From positions 3,100,001 to 3,164,000 of the forward strand of contig NZ_CP121699.1 in NCBI RefSeq assembly GCF_029761935.1: a stretch of 64,000 nt of DNA, in the 5' to 3' direction. The notes beneath the pieces are model-generated. The model did no database searches, was not told the DNA's origin, and saw only the letters and a program-made list of their open reading frames with translations. Position numbers and translations under genes: made by a program. This DNA comes from Microbacterium testaceum (GTDB lineage Bacteria > Actinomycetota > Actinomycetes > Actinomycetales > Microbacteriaceae). Shown here piece after piece: positions 27,867 to 36,806 of this stretch (position 1 is the stretch's first letter; every line of letters begins with the position of its first letter).

Positions 27867-28610
27867 GTGACCTCCTCTTCCGGCGTGGGCGGCCCGTCCT
27901 CCCCCGAGAACGCCCTCCTCGCTCCCTCGCCCTCCATCCGGCGCGCCGTCGTGTGGGCCGTCTGCACCGTGGTCGCCGTGATCGCGGTCGGATTCCTGCT
28001 GCGGTTCGTTCCGCTCGATGTGGCCTTCTCCGACGCGGTGCACCACCTTCACGCGAAAGTCCTCACGCAGGTGGCCGAAGCCTTCTACCGCTCGCTCAAG
28101 CCGCTGCCCGCCGCGGCCATCATGATGGTCGCCACGGTCGCGGTCGGTCTGCTGACGCGACGGTGGCAGGTCGCGGTCGCCTTCTTCGGCGGAGTCGCCG
28201 TGACCTGGGGCCTCGCGGAGGCCGCGAAGCTCGTCGTCGCCCGACCGCGCCCGGGCATGTCCGAGGCCATGACCCAGGCCATCGGCGCGACGGCCGACCC
28301 CTCGTTCCCGAGCGGTCACGTGGCGTTCACGGCATCCTTCGCGGCGGTCCTGATCTGCGCACTGTGGTCGACGCGTTGGCGGGCGCTCGGAATCGTCGTG
28401 GGCGTCGTCCTGGTCGTGGGGATGTCGGTGTCGGTCGTCGTCATCGGCGTGCACTACGCCGGCGACGCTCTGGCGTCGATCGTCTGGGTGGCGGGGGTGT
28501 ATCCCGCCGTGCGGGCCGTCGGTGCTGCGGTAGTGCCCCGCGTGGACGCGTTCGTTTCGCGCCGGCTCGGCCCTGCCCGCTCGGGTCGCGGGACCTCGAT
28601 CGGCCGCTGA
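27867..28610 (+). CDS. PAP2-family membrane phosphatase
   Basis: 247 residues from a GTG with GGGAGCAGGA upstream. About six helices. The three lipid-phosphatase motifs are present: KLVVARPRPG (near 125-134), PSGH (near 149-152) and VIGVHYAGD (near 191-199) with its His and Asp. It probably dephosphorylates undecaprenyl pyrophosphate or phosphatidate at the outer face of the membrane. It is convergent with acs. Confidence 0.9.
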   Translation: MTSSSGVGGPSSPENALLAPSPSIRRAVVWAVCTVVAVIAVGFLLRFVPLDVAFSDAVHHLHAKVLTQVAEAFYRSLKPLPAAAIMMVATVAVGLLTRRWQVAVAFFGGVAVTWGLAEAAKLVVARPRPGMSEAMTQAIGATADPSFPSGHVAFTASFAAVLICALWSTRWRALGIVVGVVLVVGMSVSVVVIGVHYAGDALASIVWVAGVYPAVRAVGAAVVPRVDAFVSRRLGPARSGRGTSIGR

Positions 28611-28625
28611 TTTCGTTGGCGAGTC

Positions 28626-28660
28626 GATCCCGGATGCCGTGAGTTCCGGCATCCGGGATC
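28626..28660. terminator. Bidirectional terminator between PAP2 and acs
   Basis: A 13-bp perfect stem GATCCCGGATGCC (28626-28638) with 28648-28660 and a 9-base loop. Both arms contain the GGATGCC word. Confidence 0.8.
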
Positions 28661-28665
28661 GGACC

Positions 28666-30633
28666 TCACTTCACCTGGGCACTGATGACGCTCATGACGG
28701 CGGTGTCGGCGAGGGTGGTGGTGTCTCCGACCTCGCGGCCCTCGGCGACGTCGCGGAGGAGGCGGCGCATGATCTTGCCCGAGCGGGTCTTGGGGAGCTC
28801 GCCGACGATGTAGACATCGCGGGGACGGGCGATCGGGCCGATCTGCTGTCCGACCCAGGTGCGCAGTTCGTCGCCCAGACCCTCGACGGGGTGCTCCTTC
28901 AGGTAGCGGCTCTTGATGATGACGAAAGCGACGACCGCCTGGCCGGTGGTCTCGTCGCTCGCCCCGACGACGGCGGCCTCGGCGACCCCCTCGTGGCCGA
29001 CGAGGGCGGACTCGATCTCGGCGGTCGATAGGCGGTGGCCCGAGACGTTCATGACGTCGTCGACGCGGCCGAGCAGCCAGACGTCTCCGTCGTCGTCGAG
29101 GCGCGCGCCGTCGCCGGCGAAGTAGTAGCCCTTGTCGGCGAACTTGTCCCAGTAGGTCTCGCGGTAGCGGTCGGGGTCGCCCCAGATGCCGCGCAGCATG
29201 CTCGGCCAGGGTTCCGTGACCACGAGGAGTCCGCCGCTGCCGTTGCCGACCGGTTCGCCCTGCTCGTCGACGACGGCGATCGAGATGCCCGGGATGGGGA
29301 CCTGGGCGGAGCCGGGCTTCGTCTCGGTGACGCCGGGCAGGGCCGAGATCATCATCGCCCCCGTTTCGGTCTGCCACCACGTGTCGACGATGGGGGCCTT
29401 GTCGGCGCCGATGATCTCGCGGTACCAGATCCAGGCTTCGGGGTTGATGGGCTCGCCCACCGAACCGAGCAGGCGGAGCGACGACAGGTCGAACTTCTGC
29501 GGCACGTCGCGCCCGATCTTCATGAACGAACGGATCGCGGTCGGCGCCGTGTAGAAGATGGTCACGCCGTGCTTCTCGATGAGCTCCCACCATCGGCCGG
29601 GGTGGGGAGTGTCGGGGGTGCCTTCGTAGAGCAGCTGTGTGGCGCCGTTCGCCAGGGGACCGTAGGTGACGTAGGTGTGTCCGGTGATCCAACCGATGTC
29701 GGCGGTGCACCAGTACACGTCCGTTTCAGGGTGCACGTCGTGGACGACGCGGTTGGTGAACGCGGCCTGGGTCAGGTACCCGCCCGAAGTGTGCAGGATG
29801 CCCTTCGGCTTCCCCGTGGTGCCCGAGGTGTAGAGGATGAAGAGAGGGGTCTCGGCGGGGAAGGCCTCGGCCTCGTGGTCCGCGGAGGCCTTCGGAACCA
29901 CGTCGTGCCACCAGAGGTCGCGGCCGTCCGCCCAGTCGACCTCGTTGCCGCCGCGCTTGACGACGAGCACGTGCTCGACGGTCTCCTGCTCGCCGGAGCC
30001 GTTGCGGTCGGCGAGCGCCTGATCGACCGCCGGCTTCAAAGGCGATACCTTGCCCTTCCGCCAGCCGCCATCGGCGGTGATGACCAGTTTGGCGCCGGCG
30101 TCGTCGATGCGCGCGCGCAGGCTGTCGGCCGAGAACCCGCCGAACACGACGGAATGCACGGCGCCGATGCGTGCGACCGCCAGCATGGAGGCGATCGCCT
30201 CGGGGATCATCGGGAGGTACAGGGCGACGCGGTCGCCGCGCTCGATGCCGAGCTCGGTGAGCACGTTCGCCAGGCGCTTCACCTCGTCGGTGAGTTCGGC
30301 GTAGGTGACGTTGCGCTGATCGCCCGGCTCGCCCTCCCAGCGCAGAGCGATTCGGTCGCCGTTGCCGGCCTCGACGTGCCGGTCGAGGCAGTTGTAGGCG
30401 ACGTTGAGCTCACCGTCGGCGAACCACTCGGCGAACGGGGGAGTGGACCAGTCGAGCACCCGGGTGAAGCGCTTGTGCCAGTGCAGTTCGCGGGCCTGAT
30501 CGGCCCAGAAACCCTCACGGTCTGCCGCCGCGCGCTCGTAGAGGTCGTGCTGGGCGACGGCCTGGGCGGAGAACTCGGCCGACGGCGCGAACCGGCGGGT
30601 CTCGTTGAGGAGGTGGTCGATCTGGCTGCTCAT
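28666..30633 (-). CDS. acs: Acetyl-CoA synthetase
   Basis: 655 residues with AAGGAG upstream of the ATG. It activates acetate to acetyl-CoA through acetyl-AMP. The AMP-binding motif YTSGTTGKPKG is near 268-278, WWQTETG near 416-422, and the C-terminal RSGKIMRRLLRD segment contains the acetylatable Lys near 618. It is full length for the family. In mycobacteria and Streptomyces acs lies in the same neighbourhood as the tad genes and the 6C RNA, as here. Confidence 0.96.
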   Translation of the reverse strand: MSSQIDHLLNETRRFAPSAEFSAQAVAQHDLYERAAADREGFWADQARELHWHKRFTRVLDWSTPPFAEWFADGELNVAYNCLDRHVEAGNGDRIALRWEGEPGDQRNVTYAELTDEVKRLANVLTELGIERGDRVALYLPMIPEAIASMLAVARIGAVHSVVFGGFSADSLRARIDDAGAKLVITADGGWRKGKVSPLKPAVDQALADRNGSGEQETVEHVLVVKRGGNEVDWADGRDLWWHDVVPKASADHEAEAFPAETPLFILYTSGTTGKPKGILHTSGGYLTQAAFTNRVVHDVHPETDVYWCTADIGWITGHTYVTYGPLANGATQLLYEGTPDTPHPGRWWELIEKHGVTIFYTAPTAIRSFMKIGRDVPQKFDLSSLRLLGSVGEPINPEAWIWYREIIGADKAPIVDTWWQTETGAMMISALPGVTETKPGSAQVPIPGISIAVVDEQGEPVGNGSGGLLVVTEPWPSMLRGIWGDPDRYRETYWDKFADKGYYFAGDGARLDDDGDVWLLGRVDDVMNVSGHRLSTAEIESALVGHEGVAEAAVVGASDETTGQAVVAFVIIKSRYLKEHPVEGLGDELRTWVGQQIGPIARPRDVYIVGELPKTRSGKIMRRLLRDVAEGREVGDTTTLADTAVMSVISAQVK

Positions 30634-30790
30634 CGCGGCGCTCCTTCGCGTTCACGGACCCGCGCACCTGCGCGCGGCGTCCTCACCCCGGTCACGCTAG
30701 CGACCCCCTCCGACACCGGCCACCTCCGATAGATGGGATCTCCGACGGTGGGAAACAGGTGATATATCGCAATGAATAGGTCGGGTTGAG

Positions 30791-30819
30791 TTGGCCGGAC
30801 TCACCTGCACGCGTACTCT
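30791..30819 (+). promoter_or_regulatory. Promoter of the 6C RNA
   Basis: TTGGCC (30791-30796) and TACTCT (30814-30819) with a 17-base spacer precede the RNA; the expected start is near 30826. Confidence 0.5.
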
Positions 30820-30825
30820 AGCTAG

Positions 30826-30935
30826 CGCCCGAACATCGCTTCCGGCACTCGCGTCGGGGGGAGCCCCCCAATTTTTCCCCGGCGCGTGGCGGCATCCCTC
30901 GCCCCCCACTGTAGGGATGCCGCCCCCTTCTTTTT
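30826..30935 (+). ncRNA. Actinobacterial 6C small RNA (B11-like)
   Basis: No protein gene precedes a strong intrinsic terminator here. The stretch has two hairpins, each with a run of six C: one around GGGGGGAGCCCCCC followed by AATTTTTCCCCGG (30855-30882), the other a perfect 12-bp stem (30888-30899 with 30913-30924) whose loop carries CCCCCC, ending in TTCTTTTT. That is the layout of the 6C RNA motif of Actinobacteria. The place between acs and tadA is the same as for B11 in M. tuberculosis and its Streptomyces counterpart. In mycobacteria the C-rich loops base-pair with mRNAs. The exact 5-prime end is inferred from the promoter. Confidence 0.82.
30888..30935 (+). terminator. Intrinsic terminator of the 6C RNA
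   Basis: 12-bp stem GGCGGCATCCCT (30888-30899) with 30913-30924, 13-base loop, then TTCTTTTT. It is one of the few hairpins in the window with a real U tract. Confidence 0.9.
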
Positions 30936-31075
30936 CCGGCGGAGTTCCTCCCCGATGACGATGCGAGCGACGTTCTCGTCGCTCGCTCCTCCACAGGTCG
31001 GGATCTTCGCGGCGGATCCACTGATCGCTTCTGCGGGCCCGCGGATCGATCCGGCACGACCCTACGGTCGTCGTC

Positions 31076-32056
31076 GTGACCTCCCTCGCCCCGCCCTGCA
31101 GCGGCCTCGACCCCGCGACGGTCGACGCCCCCGACCCTGCGGTGGCGTTCCTGCGACCGTTCCTCGACGACCCTCGCGTGACCGATCTCTTCGTCAACGG
31201 CGATCGGGGGCTCTTCGTCGATCGCGGTGACGGCATCGAGCACGTGCCTTCGTGGCGGGCGTCCGAGACCGAGGTCCGCCGCCTCGCGGTCCGCCTCATC
31301 GCGCTCGGCGGGCGGCACCTGGACGACGCCACGCCCTGCGTCGACGTCCGGCTCGATCGGGGTGTGCGAGTACACGCCGTGCTCGCCCCCGTGGCCGCGA
31401 GCGGCACGAGTATCTCCGTCCGCGTGCCGGCGTTCGCGCGGCCCGACCTGCAGGCTCTCCAGCGCGCGGGGATGTTCTCAGCGCGCCAGCGGGACAGGCT
31501 CGAACGTCTCGTCGATCGACGCGAGAACATCCTCATCGCCGGCGCGACGGGCGCGGGCAAGACCACGCTCCTGGCTGCTCTGCTGTCGCGGGTGCCATCG
31601 ACCGAGCGCATCATCACGATCGAGGAGGTGGTGGAGTTGCACCCCGACCACCCGCATCACGTCGCGCTCGAGGCGCGGCAGGCCAACATCGAGGGCGCCG
31701 GCGGCATCTCCCTCTCGCGGCTGGTCAGGGAGGCCCTGCGCATGCGTCCCGACCGGCTGGTGCTGGGGGAGTGTCGCGGCGAGGAGATCCGTGACCTGCT
31801 GATGGCGTTGAACACCGGGCACGACGGGGGAGCGGGGACGCTCCACGCGAGTAGCCTCGTCGACGTCTCGGCGCGAATGGAAGCCCTGGCAGCGCTCGCC
31901 GGAATGGATGCCGAGACCTGCGCGCGGCAGAGTGCCGGTGCCATCGACGCCGTCGTGTACGTCGAACGGATCGCCGGGCGACGTCGCGTCACCGGGTGGG
32001 GACGACCCGTCGTGCACGAGGGGCGCCTCCGAATCGAGCCGGAGAAGTGGACGTGA
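31076..32056 (+). CDS. tadA: TadA/CpaF-type pilus assembly ATPase
   Basis: 326 residues from a GTG; no strong ribosome site is seen. It powers assembly of Flp-type (tad) pili or a related secretion machine from the cytoplasmic face of the membrane. Walker A is GATGAGKTT near 160-168, the Asp box is IITIEEVVELH near 182-192, and Walker B is RPDRLVLGECRGEE near 224-237, with a conserved His in LNTGHDGGAGTLHAS. It is somewhat shorter than usual TadA at the N-terminus. In other Actinobacteria an ssd gene precedes it; none is present here. Confidence 0.9.
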   Translation: MTSLAPPCSGLDPATVDAPDPAVAFLRPFLDDPRVTDLFVNGDRGLFVDRGDGIEHVPSWRASETEVRRLAVRLIALGGRHLDDATPCVDVRLDRGVRVHAVLAPVAASGTSISVRVPAFARPDLQALQRAGMFSARQRDRLERLVDRRENILIAGATGAGKTTLLAALLSRVPSTERIITIEEVVELHPDHPHHVALEARQANIEGAGGISLSRLVREALRMRPDRLVLGECRGEEIRDLLMALNTGHDGGAGTLHASSLVDVSARMEALAALAGMDAETCARQSAGAIDAVVYVERIAGRRRVTGWGRPVVHEGRLRIEPEKWT

Positions 32057-32961
32057 GTGCTCACGGCTCGCGGACGCCGCATCTTCGCGCGCGACGCGAC
32101 CCTCGGACCGCTGATCCGATCGAGACGGTTCTCCGCCTCGCCGTCCTGCTGTCCGGGGGAACAGCCCCGGCGTACGCGTGGAGATACCTGGCAGAGGGCG
32201 GCGACCCCACGCTGAGCGCGGCAGCCGACGCCGCTGCCCGTGGGGCGGATGTCGGTGCCGTCCTCCGGGCGGCGGGTGAGTCGTGGAGCGGGACCGCCGC
32301 GATCTGGAGCGTGGCCGTAGCCACGGGAGCGCCGCTGTCCGATGCCCTGCGCTCGGTCGTGGGCGCCCTCCGTGACGCGGTGGAGGTTTCGGCCGATATA
32401 CGCGTCGCTCTCGCGGAGCCGGTCGCCACGGCCCGGCTACTCGGGTGGCTTCCCCTCGTCGGCATCCCTCTGGGCGGTCTTCTCGGCTTCGACCCCGTCG
32501 GTGTTCTGCTCCGGGATCCGCTCGGGCAAGGATGTCTCGCCCTCGGGCTCGGCCTGATGGGCGCAGCGTACGTCTGGATGCGCAGGCTGTCGCGCCGGGC
32601 CCAGCCGCCACCGGTGATCCCGGGACTCGAGGCCGAGCTCTGGGCGGTCGCCCTTTCGGCTGGCGTGTCGATCGACCGGGCTCGCGGACTGATCGAAGGT
32701 CTAGGCGTCGGCACGATGAACCGCATCGCCGTCGCCGAGACGCTGGACCTGGCGACCCGAGCGGGAGTGCCCGCGGCCGAACTCCTGCGGGGGGACGCGT
32801 GGATTGCGCGGTACCGGTCCCGAACCGACGGTCGGGTGGCTGCGGCGAGACTCTCCACCCGCCTGCTCGTGCCGCTCGGGCTCTGCACGCTGCCGGCCTT
32901 CCTGCTCATCGCCGTCGTCCCTGCCGCGCTCGCGGTCCTCCGCTCCACGGCACTGCCGTGA
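32053..32961 (+). CDS. Tad inner-membrane protein, apparent TadB-TadC fusion
   Basis: 302 residues, GTG overlapping the tadA stop. Two type II secretion F-like halves are visible. The first (about 15-185) has ATGAPLSDALRSVVGALRDA and two helices; the second (about 195-300) has ALSAGVSIDRARGLIEGL, ETLDLATRAGVPAAELL and a C-terminal helix. In M. tuberculosis these are two genes (Rv3658c, Rv3657c). A compact fusion would form the whole membrane platform alone. The halves are short and divergent, so the split is a judgement from sequence. Confidence 0.75.
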   Translation: MSAHGSRTPHLRARRDPRTADPIETVLRLAVLLSGGTAPAYAWRYLAEGGDPTLSAAADAAARGADVGAVLRAAGESWSGTAAIWSVAVATGAPLSDALRSVVGALRDAVEVSADIRVALAEPVATARLLGWLPLVGIPLGGLLGFDPVGVLLRDPLGQGCLALGLGLMGAAYVWMRRLSRRAQPPPVIPGLEAELWAVALSAGVSIDRARGLIEGLGVGTMNRIAVAETLDLATRAGVPAAELLRGDAWIARYRSRTDGRVAAARLSTRLLVPLGLCTLPAFLLIAVVPAALAVLRSTALP

Positions 32962-32995
32962 CCTCGATCGTCCACATAGAAGAAGGAGTAGTTCC

Positions 32996-33229
32996 ATGAT
33001 CCGATCCCCTCGACCCGTCTCGAAGCGCGGCCCCGTCGATCTGCCGCCCTTGACCAGCGCACGCGCGGGCGCCCTGTTCCTCGACGAGCGGGGCGCGGCG
33101 ACCGCCGAGTACGCCATCGCGACCATGGCGGCTGTCGCCTTCGCGGGCCTGCTCGTGATGATCATGCGCAGCGACGAGGTACGGGGGATCCTCACCGATC
33201 TCGTGCGTCGCGCGCTGACTGTTCAATGA
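32996..33229 (+). CDS. DUF4244 Flp-like pilin
   Basis: 77 residues with AGAAGGAG upstream. The segment RGAATAEYAIATMAAVAFAGLLVMIM (about 33-58) is the prepilin-like Glu-containing helix of the Flp/DUF4244 family; Glu and Tyr follow the processing position. It is the likely major pilin of the tad cluster. A separate prepilin peptidase is not in the window. Confidence 0.85.
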   Translation: MIRSPRPVSKRGPVDLPPLTSARAGALFLDERGAATAEYAIATMAAVAFAGLLVMIMRSDEVRGILTDLVRRALTVQ

Positions 33230-33549
33230 GAAGGCTGGGGGAGCGCGGGGCGGTCACGGCGGAGTTCGCGGTGGCTCTGCCCGCCGTTCTGGTCGTCCTG
33301 GTCCTCGGGGTCGGCGTCCTCGCGTCGTTCGCGACCACGGTACGGGTGCAACAGCTCACCACCGAGGGCGCGCGTCTGCTCGGCAGGGGCGACGACGCCG
33401 CCCTGCAGCGGCTGGCGGAGGTGGGGGCGACGGCGTCGGTGGACCGCGGCGGTGGAGTGGTCTGCGTACGAGCGTCTGCTCGCGTGCCGATGGGCCTGCC
33501 CCTCCCTCCGGTCTCGACGCGCGCCTGCGCCCTCGACGGAGGTCGCTGA
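33226..33549 (+). CDS. TadE-like minor pilin
   Basis: 107 residues, ATG overlapping the DUF4244 stop (ATGA). The N-terminal RGAVTAEFAVALPAVLVVLVLG pattern is the TadE helix with the conserved Glu at about residue 13. A short extracellular domain with two Cys (near 82 and 102) may form a disulfide. Coupled to the next gene by a TGATG overlap. Confidence 0.82.
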   Translation: MRRLGERGAVTAEFAVALPAVLVVLVLGVGVLASFATTVRVQQLTTEGARLLGRGDDAALQRLAEVGATASVDRGGGVVCVRASARVPMGLPLPPVSTRACALDGGR

Positions 33550-33878
33550 TGCCCGCGAGCGTGTCGACCCTCGGAGTGATCTCGGTGGTCGCCGGTCTCG
33601 CGGTCGCCCTGGCCGTCGTCGGCGGTGCCGCGGTCGCGGCCGAACGACTCGCGGGGACCGCGGATGCCGCCGCCCTGGCTGCGGCGGATGCGGCCAGCGG
33701 GGCAGTATCGGGGGTGCCGTGCGACGAGGCTGCACGTGTCGCTTCGGCGGGAGAGGTGACCCTGCGAGAGTGCGATGTCGAGGGCCTGGTCGCCACCATC
33801 ACCGTCGGTGGGGCGTACGGTGGGATTTCATTCGATGCGCGCTCGCGGGCCGGACCCCCCGAACGGTCGAGCCCGTGA
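33549..33878 (+). CDS. Rv3654c-type TadE/TadG-like helicase-neighbourhood pilus protein
   Basis: 109 residues. The N-terminal helix (about 7-35) is followed by RLAGTADAAALAAADAASG, a pattern of TadG/Rv3654c-like proteins, and two Cys (near 58 and 77). It is the last gene of the tad unit, in the same order as Rv3656c-Rv3655c-Rv3654c. Likely a secreted or membrane minor component. Confidence 0.75.
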   Translation: MPASVSTLGVISVVAGLAVALAVVGGAAVAAERLAGTADAAALAAADAASGAVSGVPCDEAARVASAGEVTLRECDVEGLVATITVGGAYGGISFDARSRAGPPERSSP

Positions 33879-33938
33879 GACCTCCCGGAACCCGAACAGG
33901 GAGGCGTGTGTATGGTGTGCATCGACGAAAGGACCCCA

Positions 33939-36806
33939 GTGGCAAACGGAAAGAAGCTCGTCATCGTCGAGTCCCCGACGAAGATGAAGTCGATCCAGGG
34001 ATACCTCGGCGACGACTACGAGGTGCTCAGCTCGGTCGGTCACATTCGCGACCTCGCGTCGAAGAAAGAGATCCCGGCCGACAAGAAGGCGGCGTACGGC
34101 AAGTACTCCATCGACGTCGAGAACGACTTCGACCCCTTCTACGTGGTCAACGACCGCAAGACGAAGACCGTCGCCGAGCTCAAGCGCGCTCTCAAGACGG
34201 CCGACGAAGTCCTCCTCGCCACTGATGGTGACCGCGAAGGCGAAGCCATCGCGTGGCACCTCCTCGAGGTCCTCAAGCCCAAGGTCCCCGTGCGTCGCAT
34301 GATCTTCCACGAGATCACCAAGGACGCCATCAAAGAGGCCGCCGAGCACACCCGCGAACTCGACGTCTCGCTCGTCGACGCGCAAGAGACCCGCCGCGTG
34401 CTCGACCGGCTCTACGGCTGGGACGTCTCGCCCGTTCTATGGCGCAAGGTCGGCTCGGGCCGCGAGGGCACGGCCCTCAGCGCCGGTCGCGTGCAGTCCG
34501 CGGCCACCCGTATGGTCGTCGAGCGCGAGCGCGAGCGCATGGCTTTCGTCTCGGCCTCGTACTGGGACGTCGAGGCACTCGCGTCGCAGTCCGGCTCCTC
34601 CTTCACCACGCGCTTGAACCGTCTCGACGGCGCGCCCATCGCGCGCGGCGGCGACTACGACGACAACGGGCAGCTCAAGAAGGCCGTCGTGGTCCTCGAC
34701 GAGGCGCAGGCACGCGCACTCGCCGACGCGATCACCGCCGCCGGCACGGCGACCGTCGCTAAGGTCGAGGCGAAGCCCGGCACGCGCAGCCCGCGTGCCC
34801 CCTTCACGACCTCCACGCTGCAGCAGGAGGCCGGCCGCAAGCTCTCGATGAGCGCCAAGCACGCCATGGGCGTCGCCCAGCGACTCTACGAAAAGGGCTT
34901 CATCACCTATATGCGTACCGACTCGGTCGCCCTCTCGGGGCAGGCCATCTCGGCAGCGCGTGCTCAGGCCGTCGCTCTCTACGGCGACAAGGCCGTTCCC
35001 GCGAACCCGCGCGTCTATAAAAGCAAGTCGAAGAACGCGCAGGAGGCGCACGAGGCTATCCGTCCCTCGGGCGAGACCTTCCGCACGCCCGCGTCGCTCG
35101 CTTCCTCGCTCGATCGCGACGAGCAGAAGCTGTACGACCTGATCTGGAAGCGCACCGTCGCGAGCCAGATGGCGGATGCCAAGTACGAGACGACGACCGT
35201 CACGCTCACGGTGAAGGCCGGTGCCCAGGTCGCCGAGTTCACGGCATCCGGAACCGTCTACACCTTCAAGGGGTTCCTCGAGGCCTACGAAGAAGGCGCC
35301 GACGAGAAGCGCAACGACGACGACGCCGACCAGTCGCTGCCGGCGGTCGCCGTGGGCGACACGCTGTCGGTCAGCGATGTCGAGCCCAAGGGGCACAGCA
35401 CCTCTCCGAAGCCGCGGTACACCGAGGCCAGCCTGGTCAAGGCCCTCGAAGAGAAGGGGATCGGTCGCCCGTCGACCTTCGCCAGCATCATCGGTGTGAT
35501 CCTCGACCGTGGGTACGTCAGCAAGCGTGGTCAGGCCCTCGTGCCCAGCTGGCTCGCGTTCAGCGTCGTCCGCCTCCTCGAAGAGCACTTCGCCGACCTC
35601 GTCGACTACGACTTCACCGCCGCCCTCGAAGACGATCTCGACGCCATCGCGCGTGGCGAGCAGCGCCGCACCGAGTGGCTGAAGTCGTTCTACTTCGGCT
35701 CCGAGAAGCAGGTGGGACTGCGTCACATCGTCGACAACCTCGGCGAGATCGACGCTCGCGAGCTCAACTCGACGCGCATCACCGACACGGCCACGCTGCG
35801 TTTCGGAAAGTACGGCCCGTACCTCGAGGTGACCGATCCCACGGCCGGCCCCGACGCCAAGCCGCGCATCGTCAACATCCCCGAGGACCTCGCGCCCGAC
35901 GAGCTCACGCCCGCGAAGGCGCAGGAGCTCATCGACGCCCCCGTGGCCGGCGACCGGGTGCTGGGCGAGAACCCCGAGAACGGCAAGCTCGTCGTCGTGA
36001 AAGACGGTCGCTTCGGCCCCTACGTGCAAGAGGTCGACGCCGAGGAGCCCGAAGAGGTCGACCAGGCCACGGGCGAGGTCGTCGAGGCCCCCAAGAAGCG
36101 CGGAGCTAAGAAGGAAGCGGCCCCGAAGCCTCGGACCGCCTCGCTCTTCCGGTCGATGTCCGTCGACACGGTCGATCTCGATACGGCCCTGCAGCTGCTC
36201 TCCCTTCCCCGCGTCGTGGGTACCGACCCCGCCTCGGGTGAGGAGATCACCGCGCAGAACGGTCGCTTCGGTCCCTACCTCAAGAAGGGCACCGATTCCC
36301 GGTCGCTCGACGACGAGAAGCAGATCTTCGACATCACGCTCGACCAGGCGCTCGCGAAGTACACCGAACCGAAGTACGGCGCCCGCCGGGCCTCGAGCGC
36401 TCTGAAGGAGTTCGACGCCGACCCGGTCAGCGGCAAGCCCCTCAAGCTGAAGGACGGTCGCTTCGGTCCCTACGTCACCGACGGCGAGACCAACGCCACT
36501 GTCCCCCGCGGCGAAGACGCGATGGCGATCACCTTCGAGCGCGCCGTCGAGCTGATCGCCGACAAGCGCGCCAAGGGTCCCGCGCCGAAGAAGACCGCAG
36601 CGCGAAAGGCCCCCGCGAAGACGGCTGCCGCGAAGACCACGGCGGCCAAGACGACGGCGAAGACCACCGCGGCGAAGACGGCCGCGGCGAAGACCACCGC
36701 GGCGAAGACGGCTGCGACCAAGACGACGGCCGCCAAGACGACGGCCGCCAAGACCGCCGCCCCGCGGGCGACGACCACGCGCAAGGCCCCGGCGAAGAAC
36801 TCGTGA
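33939..36806 (+). CDS. topA: DNA topoisomerase I
   Basis: 955 residues from a GTG with GAAAGGA upstream; an in-frame ATG 11 codons earlier lacks a ribosome site. It relaxes negative supercoils. The Toprim domain has LVIVESPTKMKSI near the start and the acidic TDGDREGEAIAW motif near 96-107. The active-site Tyr is in FITYMRTDS near 318-326. The C-terminus has several topo-specific repeats (KDGRFGPYV-like, three copies) instead of zinc fingers, followed by a 70-residue Lys/Ala/Thr tail typical of Actinobacteria. Confidence 0.96.
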   Translation: MANGKKLVIVESPTKMKSIQGYLGDDYEVLSSVGHIRDLASKKEIPADKKAAYGKYSIDVENDFDPFYVVNDRKTKTVAELKRALKTADEVLLATDGDREGEAIAWHLLEVLKPKVPVRRMIFHEITKDAIKEAAEHTRELDVSLVDAQETRRVLDRLYGWDVSPVLWRKVGSGREGTALSAGRVQSAATRMVVERERERMAFVSASYWDVEALASQSGSSFTTRLNRLDGAPIARGGDYDDNGQLKKAVVVLDEAQARALADAITAAGTATVAKVEAKPGTRSPRAPFTTSTLQQEAGRKLSMSAKHAMGVAQRLYEKGFITYMRTDSVALSGQAISAARAQAVALYGDKAVPANPRVYKSKSKNAQEAHEAIRPSGETFRTPASLASSLDRDEQKLYDLIWKRTVASQMADAKYETTTVTLTVKAGAQVAEFTASGTVYTFKGFLEAYEEGADEKRNDDDADQSLPAVAVGDTLSVSDVEPKGHSTSPKPRYTEASLVKALEEKGIGRPSTFASIIGVILDRGYVSKRGQALVPSWLAFSVVRLLEEHFADLVDYDFTAALEDDLDAIARGEQRRTEWLKSFYFGSEKQVGLRHIVDNLGEIDARELNSTRITDTATLRFGKYGPYLEVTDPTAGPDAKPRIVNIPEDLAPDELTPAKAQELIDAPVAGDRVLGENPENGKLVVVKDGRFGPYVQEVDAEEPEEVDQATGEVVEAPKKRGAKKEAAPKPRTASLFRSMSVDTVDLDTALQLLSLPRVVGTDPASGEEITAQNGRFGPYLKKGTDSRSLDDEKQIFDITLDQALAKYTEPKYGARRASSALKEFDADPVSGKPLKLKDGRFGPYVTDGETNATVPRGEDAMAITFERAVELIADKRAKGPAPKKTAARKAPAKTAAAKTTAAKTTAKTTAAKTAAAKTTAAKTAATKTTAAKTTAAKTAAPRATTTRKAPAKNS

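Noticed and set aside
30855..30882. First C-rich hairpin of the 6C RNA read as a separate terminator
   Set aside because: It is followed by AATTTTT but also by the conserved CCCCGG linker and second hairpin, so it is better explained as part of the 6C RNA.
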